From positions 1-10,226 of the forward strand of contig JAKADF010000073.1 of assembly GCA_021820805.1 (NCBI GenBank): a stretch of DNA of 10,226 nt. The letters run 5' to 3'. The position numbers were made by a program, and so were the translations under genes. This document shows positions 6,941 to 10,226 of the stretch, piece by piece. The stretch is from Bacillota bacterium. Its GTDB lineage: Bacteria; Bacillota; Bacilli; Alicyclobacillales; Alicyclobacillaceae. Below the pieces are notes generated by a model. The model did not search any database, was not told the DNA's origin, and was given only the letters and a program-made list of their open reading frames with translations. Every line of letters begins with the position of its first letter. Position 1 is the stretch's first letter.

Positions 6941-7378
6941 CTATTGTACTGCTAAAAGTGAATTCGTTAAGGAGCGTGTTGCGTTTTCTGCAGCCATTTG
7001 GAAGGCACGGGCTATTGATTGCTTTTTCGAGGATAGGCGTCTTTTTTGTTCCAGTGTCATTTTTGCGATACGCATAACTTCATTAACTTGCACGCCTAAA
7101 TAATCGGGATGTAGCTCAAACTTGGCAAACACACTGACTCCAGCAAGCACTTGACAGTTTTGAATCCTCATCTGCTGGTCAACTACGATAAGTACGATTG
7201 CCCCGCTGCCAAGTGCTTTTCTGGAAACTCCGGAAAATAAATAGAATCCATCAGAACTTTGATACTGAGCCACCAATTTCCGCATCATTACGCGGTAATG
7301 GCGAATTTGAAACCAAGTCAGTATAAACTGCAGAAGCCAAGCGGATCCGATAACAATGATCCACTGAAATGCATGCAT
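6941..7378 (-). CDS. gutM: GutM (SrlM)-like glucitol operon activator protein
   Basis: This is a small protein of the GutM family, found almost only next to glucitol-type PTS genes and described in E. coli as an activator of the operon. It begins with a hydrophobic segment (about residues 4-22) followed by the basic RHYRVMMRKL, so it is probably membrane-anchored with a cytoplasmic remainder. The family-like core is GSGAIVLIVVDQQMRIQNC followed by LAGVSVFAKF; E. coli has a similar VVVAIALDDQQRIVD and GLTVFARP. It has 145 residues against about 119 in E. coli, with a longer Arg/Lys-rich C-terminal region. The frame extends upstream to 7414, but ATG 7378 is preferred because GGAGG (7386-7390) lies seven bases before it. 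The gap after the oxidoreductase gene is 39 bases. A membrane-anchored protein as activator is odd, and the mechanism is not clear to me. Confidence 0.85.
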   Translation of the reverse strand: MHAFQWIIVIGSAWLLQFILTWFQIRHYRVMMRKLVAQYQSSDGFYLFSGVSRKALGSGAIVLIVVDQQMRIQNCQVLAGVSVFAKFELHPDYLGVQVNEVMRIAKMTLEQKRRLSSKKQSIARAFQMAAENATRSLTNSLLAVQ

Positions 7379-7417
7379 ATTTTCACCTCCTTTCGGAAGC
7401 CAGAATATATGCAAAGC

Positions 7418-8665
7418 TCAACTGAATAACTTATTTTGAATTTGACGCAGATGCCATACTGTTGTATTCATATCTAGTTCTACGTCGTCTAGAGTTAAGA
7501 ATTGTCCTTTTGCAATGTTTTGTTTTGCAACCACGTTTCCAGCGACTAAACCAATTGGAAAATGACTGTTTTTATTCATATCTTCATGCGTTTCGACAAC
7601 CCCGCGCACAGAGTAACCGCCAATACCGTCAACTCGCTCCCCTGCTCGAATATCTCGTTTTGCTACAGCAACTGTTTCGGATACTGGTCCGCCAAGCGGT
7701 GCAATTGTAGGATCATGCAGCAATACAGCACGAGCGATAGAGATTGGAGTTTCCAAGCTGGCAAGATGGAAAGGTCTGTATAATGTATAATAAGGGCCTT
7801 TCCCAACAGAGAGATAACGTAATTCTTCATCTACGGGAGGAAGTGGACTTTTTACAATAATAAATACGCCGGGCGCTAATCCGTGAACATATTCAACAAC
7901 GCCATAATGTGTAAGACAACCGCCCTCACTTTGCAGGCGCAGTTTTTCTCCAACCGTCTTTACATCAGCATGGACACCGTGCATTCCAACAACATCCGGG
8001 ATAAACCCTGTTGCATTGCTGAGCAAATTCATTTCTGCCATCGTCTTTGTTCCATCCTGGAACGCTGCAAGCATATGTGAACTCATATGTTTGCGATTAG
8101 CCTCTTCTTCACAGGTGTCGGGATTCGCTTCCGGTAAAAATGGATTATTTTTTCCCTTTCCTGCGACGACAACCTCAAGTCCTAGAGTATTTGCGAATTC
8201 TACAAGTTCAAGAGTTGCTGCAGGCTCATCTCCTGCCGAACCTGTATAAATTAAGTTTGCCGCTTTGAACCACTTAGAAAGAATCGGCCCAATTGTCACA
8301 TCAACTTCTACATTTAATAGAACTAAGTGCTTCTTGGCTCCAAGAGCATGCAAGGCAATATTTGCACCAACTTCCGGAATTCCCGTCGCATCTACTACAA
8401 CTTCTACATCATTTTGCTCGATCACACTTCCAAAATCACGGCTCACCTTAACCTGGACATTAGAATCATTTAATTGTGACTTATAGTAAGCCACAGCGTT
8501 TTCTGCCGCTGGCAAATTTAAATCAGAAACGCCTCGAACTTCCATTCCGGGTACTCTTGAAATCTGGGCAATTAGTCCACGTCCCATTTGCCCCGCACCG
8601 ATAATCCCTACGCCAATCGGACTCCCATTTTCTTTTCTGGATGTGAGTAAACTATAAATGGACAT
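7418..8665 (-). CDS. NAD(P)-dependent oxidoreductase, DXR-like/homoserine-dehydrogenase-like with SAF domain (COG4091-type)
   Basis: This is a predicted cytoplasmic dehydrogenase of 415 residues. An N-terminal Rossmann fold holds GVGIIGAGQMGRG (residues 18-30, dinucleotide-binding GxGxxG), with D48 in the VSDLN segment at the end of the second strand. VVVDATGIPEVG (about 89-100) and the central segment with VAGKGKNNPFLPEANPD and GFIPDVVGMHG belong to the catalytic domain. The last 90 residues are a SAF domain (about 328-400), with KRDIRAGERV and KQNIAKGQFLTLDDVEL. From memory, this family is annotated as homoserine-dehydrogenase-like and includes the Brucella DXR-like enzyme (DRL) that converts 1-deoxyxylulose 5-phosphate to methylerythritol 4-phosphate. 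It is the first gene of the polyol PTS operon, in the place of the missing SrlD dehydrogenase, so it probably oxidises or isomerises the imported polyol phosphate. ATG 8665 has AGGAG ten bases upstream. Family: confident; reaction: open. Confidence 0.85.
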   Translation of the reverse strand: MSIYSLLTSRKENGSPIGVGIIGAGQMGRGLIAQISRVPGMEVRGVSDLNLPAAENAVAYYKSQLNDSNVQVKVSRDFGSVIEQNDVEVVVDATGIPEVGANIALHALGAKKHLVLLNVEVDVTIGPILSKWFKAANLIYTGSAGDEPAATLELVEFANTLGLEVVVAGKGKNNPFLPEANPDTCEEEANRKHMSSHMLAAFQDGTKTMAEMNLLSNATGFIPDVVGMHGVHADVKTVGEKLRLQSEGGCLTHYGVVEYVHGLAPGVFIIVKSPLPPVDEELRYLSVGKGPYYTLYRPFHLASLETPISIARAVLLHDPTIAPLGGPVSETVAVAKRDIRAGERVDGIGGYSVRGVVETHEDMNKNSHFPIGLVAGNVVAKQNIAKGQFLTLDDVELDMNTTVWHLRQIQNKLFS

Positions 8666-8753
8666 AATTGCTACACTCCTAAAAATTCAATTTGAGTAAA
8701 GAGTTCTGGATGTTCCTCTTTTACAAATGTTCCGCAATGAATCACCTGATAAT

Positions 8754-8782
8754 ATCGTATTGGGCTTACCTCATTTCGTCAA
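8754..8782 (-). promoter_or_regulatory. Candidate sigma-A promoter of the leftward PTS operon
   Basis: Read on the minus strand, TTGACG (8777-8782) and TACGAT (8754-8759) are 17 bases apart. The -35 matches five of six bases and the -10 four of six. It would give a leader of about 80 bases before ATG 8665. An imperfect dyad AATA-TCG-TATT (8751-8761) overlaps the -10 and could be a regulator site. Confidence 0.45.
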
Positions 8783-8836
8783 GAAGTTTTTTTCTGACTA
8801 ATTTGAATATCCATTATTTATAAGTGGCACTTTTGC

Positions 8837-8865
8837 TTGACGTTGCTAATATTCATGTTTAGATT
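8837..8865 (+). promoter_or_regulatory. Candidate sigma-A promoter of the E1 (acoA-like) genes
   Basis: TTGACG (8837-8842) and TAGATT (8860-8865) are 17 bases apart, the same -35 as the divergent promoter. It would start transcription near 8872, about 40 bases before the GTG start. The two -35 boxes face apart with 54 AT-rich bases between them, so one regulator could control both directions. TGGCAC just upstream recalls a sigma-54 -24 element but lacks a correctly spaced GC. Confidence 0.4.
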
Positions 8866-8871
8866 ATATAT

Positions 8872-8899
8872 CAAATGATACTATTATTAACAAATGATA
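8872..8899 (+). repeat. Direct repeat CAAATGATA in the E1-alpha leader
   Basis: CAAATGATA occurs at 8872-8880 and again at 8891-8899, start to start 19 bases. The first copy sits at the predicted transcription start and the second ends two bases before the GGAGG of the E1-alpha gene. The placement fits a repressor or regulator site, but a nine-base AT-rich repeat may also be chance. Confidence 0.4.
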
Positions 8900-8913
8900 A
8901 CGGAGGCGCAATC

Positions 8914-9903
8914 GTGGACTCAACGACACATAGACTTACGATTCCTGAAGTTGTTCAATCGAGCGCAGAAGACTTGTACTACAGAATGTGGTTAGTGCGC
9001 TACTTTGACGAAAAAGTCGATGAGCTTTTCGCAAAGGGTCTGATCCATGGCACGACCCACTTATGCGTGGGGCAAGAAGCAACTGCAGTCGGAGGATGTG
9101 CAGTTCTTCAGAGTGAAGACAAAATTACAAGTACGCACCGCGGGCACGGGCATTGTATTGGAAAAGGCGCAGATGTAAACAGAATGATGGCAGAACTTAT
9201 GGGTCGGGCAACGGGTTACTGCAAGGGCAAAGGCGGATCGATGCACATCGCGGACGTAGATAAAGGTAACCTTGGCGCAAACGGCATTGTTGGTGGAGGA
9301 ATTCCACTTGCTGTTGGCGCAGCGCTGACATCAAAGATGATGAACGAGGGTTACGTCGTGCTTTGTTATTTCGGAGATGGAGCAACTAATGAAGGTAGTT
9401 TTCATGAGGCTGTTAATCTCGCTTCTATATGGAAACTTCCAGTCGTGTTCCTTTGCGAAAACAACCAATATGGAATGTCTGGTTCTGTAAAAGAAATGTT
9501 CAATATTGAAAACATTGCGGACAGAGCGGCGGCTTACGGCATACCAGGGCACATTATCGATGGTAACGATTTGCTCGCAGTTATGACAACCGTTGACGAA
9601 GCAGTTAAACGTGCGCGCCAAGGCTGTGGTCCAACACTCGTAGAAGCAAAAACATACCGCTGGAAAGGCCACTCGAAGAGTGACGGCCGTAAATATCGGA
9701 CACGTGAAGAAGAAGCAGAGTGGAAGAAAAAAGATCCGATTGCGCAATTTGGAGAAGTTCTTCTTGAGACTGGAACAATTACAGAAAAAACGTTAGAAGA
9801 CCTGAAACGCAATGCTTATAACGATATCGAGGCGGCCGTCCACTACGCAGAGGAAAGTCCGATGCCGACTCTTGACAGCCTGGAAGATGACGTATATGCA
9901 TAA
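8914..9903 (+). CDS. acoA: Thiamine-diphosphate-dependent E1 alpha subunit, acetoin dehydrogenase type
   Basis: This is the alpha subunit of a 2-oxo-acid/acetoin dehydrogenase E1 that binds thiamine diphosphate. The ThDP motif GDG...NN is clear: GDG at 154-156 and NN at 183-184. [25 protein letters not shown] and [12 protein letters not shown] are nearly identical to Bacillus AcoA as recalled and differ from pyruvate dehydrogenase PdhA. An ATG at 8875 is in frame, but GTG 8914 is preferred because GGAGG (8902-8906) is seven bases upstream, while nothing precedes 8875. This gives 329 residues, the usual AcoA size. The beta gene follows after 17 bases. AcoAB complexes cleave methyl ketols such as acetoin to give a hydroxyethyl/acetyl group passed to lipoyl E2, so a related ketol from the divergent polyol operon is a possible substrate. 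Plain acetoin, or a branched 2-oxo acid, remains possible. Confidence 0.9.
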   Translation: MDSTTHRLTIPEVVQSSAEDLYYRMWLVRYFDEKVDELFAKGLIHGTTHLCVGQEATAVGGCAVLQSEDKITSTHRGHGHCIGKGADVNRMMAELMGRATGYCKGKGGSMHIADVDKGNLGANGIVGGGIPLAVGAALTSKMMNEGYVVLCYFGDGATNEGSFHEAVNLASIWKLPVVFLCENNQYGMSGSVKEMFNIENIADRAAAYGIPGHIIDGNDLLAVMTTVDEAVKRARQGCGPTLVEAKTYRWKGHSKSDGRKYRTREEEAEWKKKDPIAQFGEVLLETGTITEKTLEDLKRNAYNDIEAAVHYAEESPMPTLDSLEDDVYA

Positions 9904-9920
9904 GAAACGAGGTATGTAAC

Positions 9921-10226
9921 ATGCGACAGATCACGTATCAAGAAGCAGTTCGAGAAGCAATGAGCCAGATTATGCGTCAAGATGAACGCGTGTTTCTAAT
10001 GGGCGAAGATATTGGCGTTTATGGAGGCGCATTTGGCGTATCACGCGGCATGATAGAGGAATTTGGTCCAGAACGTATTCGAAATACCCCAATATCGGAA
10101 GCAGGTATAGCTGGGGCGGCTATTGGCGCGGCACTAACAGGTATGAGACCAATAATGGAGCTGCAGTTTTCAGACTTTGTCACCATTGCAATGGACCAAC
10201 TCGTAAATCAAGCTGCAAAGCTTAGG
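9921..10226 (+). CDS. acoB: E1 beta subunit, acetoin dehydrogenase type (partial, runs off the window)
   Basis: The first 102 residues of an E1 beta subunit are present; the frame is still open at the window end. It opens [14 protein letters not shown], then [20 protein letters not shown] (a hallmark of transketolase-like beta subunits), the [21 protein letters not shown] segment, and MELQFSDF. The FSDF sequence fits AcoB-type subunits better than the FFGF usual in PdhB. ACGAGG (9907-9912) lies eight bases before ATG 9921, and the gene is 17 bases after the alpha subunit, so the two are surely co-transcribed and form an alpha2-beta2 E1. E2 (lipoyl acyltransferase) and E3 genes would be expected to follow outside the window. 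Confidence 0.9.
   Translation, partial: MRQITYQEAVREAMSQIMRQDERVFLMGEDIGVYGGAFGVSRGMIEEFGPERIRNTPISEAGIAGAAIGAALTGMRPIMELQFSDFVTIAMDQLVNQAAKLR

Noticed and set aside
8016..8486. Open frames of 73-77 codons antisense to the SAF-domain oxidoreductase
   Set aside because: Composition is low-complexity and shadow-like; the opposite strand carries a convincing full-length gene.
4808..8731. CAAATGTT shared by the palindrome near the SorC gene and by the leader at 8724-8731, as a regulator half-site
   Set aside because: CAAATG recurs many times in the window, including inside coding sequence (for example near 6848), so the match is not beyond chance.
8824..8842. Possible sigma-54 promoter (TGGCAC followed by TTGA) upstream of the acoA-like gene, as acetoin operons of Bacillus often use sigma-54
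   Set aside because: Ten bases after the GG there should be GC, but the bases there are TG. The nearest TTGC is three bases too close. No AcoR-type activator is seen in the window.
8666..8913. Catabolite-response (CcpA cre) site in the divergent region
   Set aside because: No stretch matched the cre consensus well by eye. Control by CcpA may still occur but is not supported by this sequence.
9331..9747. 138-codon open frame antisense to the E1 alpha gene
   Set aside because: It lies wholly inside a strongly conserved gene on the other strand, has no ribosome binding site that I could see, and its translation looks like no known family.

Overview
The window looks like the chromosome of a low-to-moderate GC Gram-positive bacterium (Bacillota, Bacillales-like). 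The evidence is strong AGGAGG-type ribosome binding sites, frequent GTG and TTG starts, hairpin-plus-T terminators, a phosphotransferase (PTS) sugar system, and protein families that resemble Bacillus-type acetoin dehydrogenase. I cannot name the genus. No rRNA, tRNA, CRISPR array, insertion sequence or phage gene was seen.

Left part (1-3110, + strand): three AT-rich genes run rightward. They encode a sugar-porter-like MFS transporter, a HAD-family phosphatase (PGPase-like) and a calcineurin-like metallophosphoesterase. A strong inverted repeat sits between the first two. The group could import and dephosphorylate or hydrolyse a phosphorylated compound, but no substrate can be read from the sequence.

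Middle part (3113-8665, - strand): a seven-gene operon runs leftward from a promoter near 8754-8782 to a bidirectional terminator at 3113-3158. In transcription order it encodes a DXR-like/homoserine-dehydrogenase-like oxidoreductase with a C-terminal SAF domain, GutM, the glucitol-family PTS subunits IIC (SrlA), IIBC (SrlE) and IIA (SrlB), a SorC-family sugar-responsive regulator, and a HAD phosphatase. The transporter is complete, but the usual short-chain sorbitol-6-phosphate dehydrogenase (SrlD) is absent. The SAF-domain oxidoreductase takes its place as first gene.

Right part (8837-10226, + strand): divergently transcribed from the same 248-base intergenic region are the alpha subunit and the start of the beta subunit of a thiamine-diphosphate-dependent E1 of the acetoin dehydrogenase (AcoA/AcoB) type. 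The window ends inside the beta gene, so any E2/E3 lies beyond it.

Main idea worth testing (inference): the first enzyme belongs to the family containing the Brucella DXR-like enzyme (DRL), which interconverts 1-deoxyxylulose 5-phosphate (DXP) and 2-C-methylerythritol 4-phosphate (MEP). A glucitol-type PTS that phosphorylates methylerythritol would make MEP. The oxidoreductase run backwards would give DXP, a methyl ketol like acetoin. An AcoAB-type complex could cleave DXP to acetyl-CoA and glyceraldehyde 3-phosphate. This would be a catabolic pathway for methylerythritol or a related branched or deoxy polyol. The gene families are well supported; the substrate is not.
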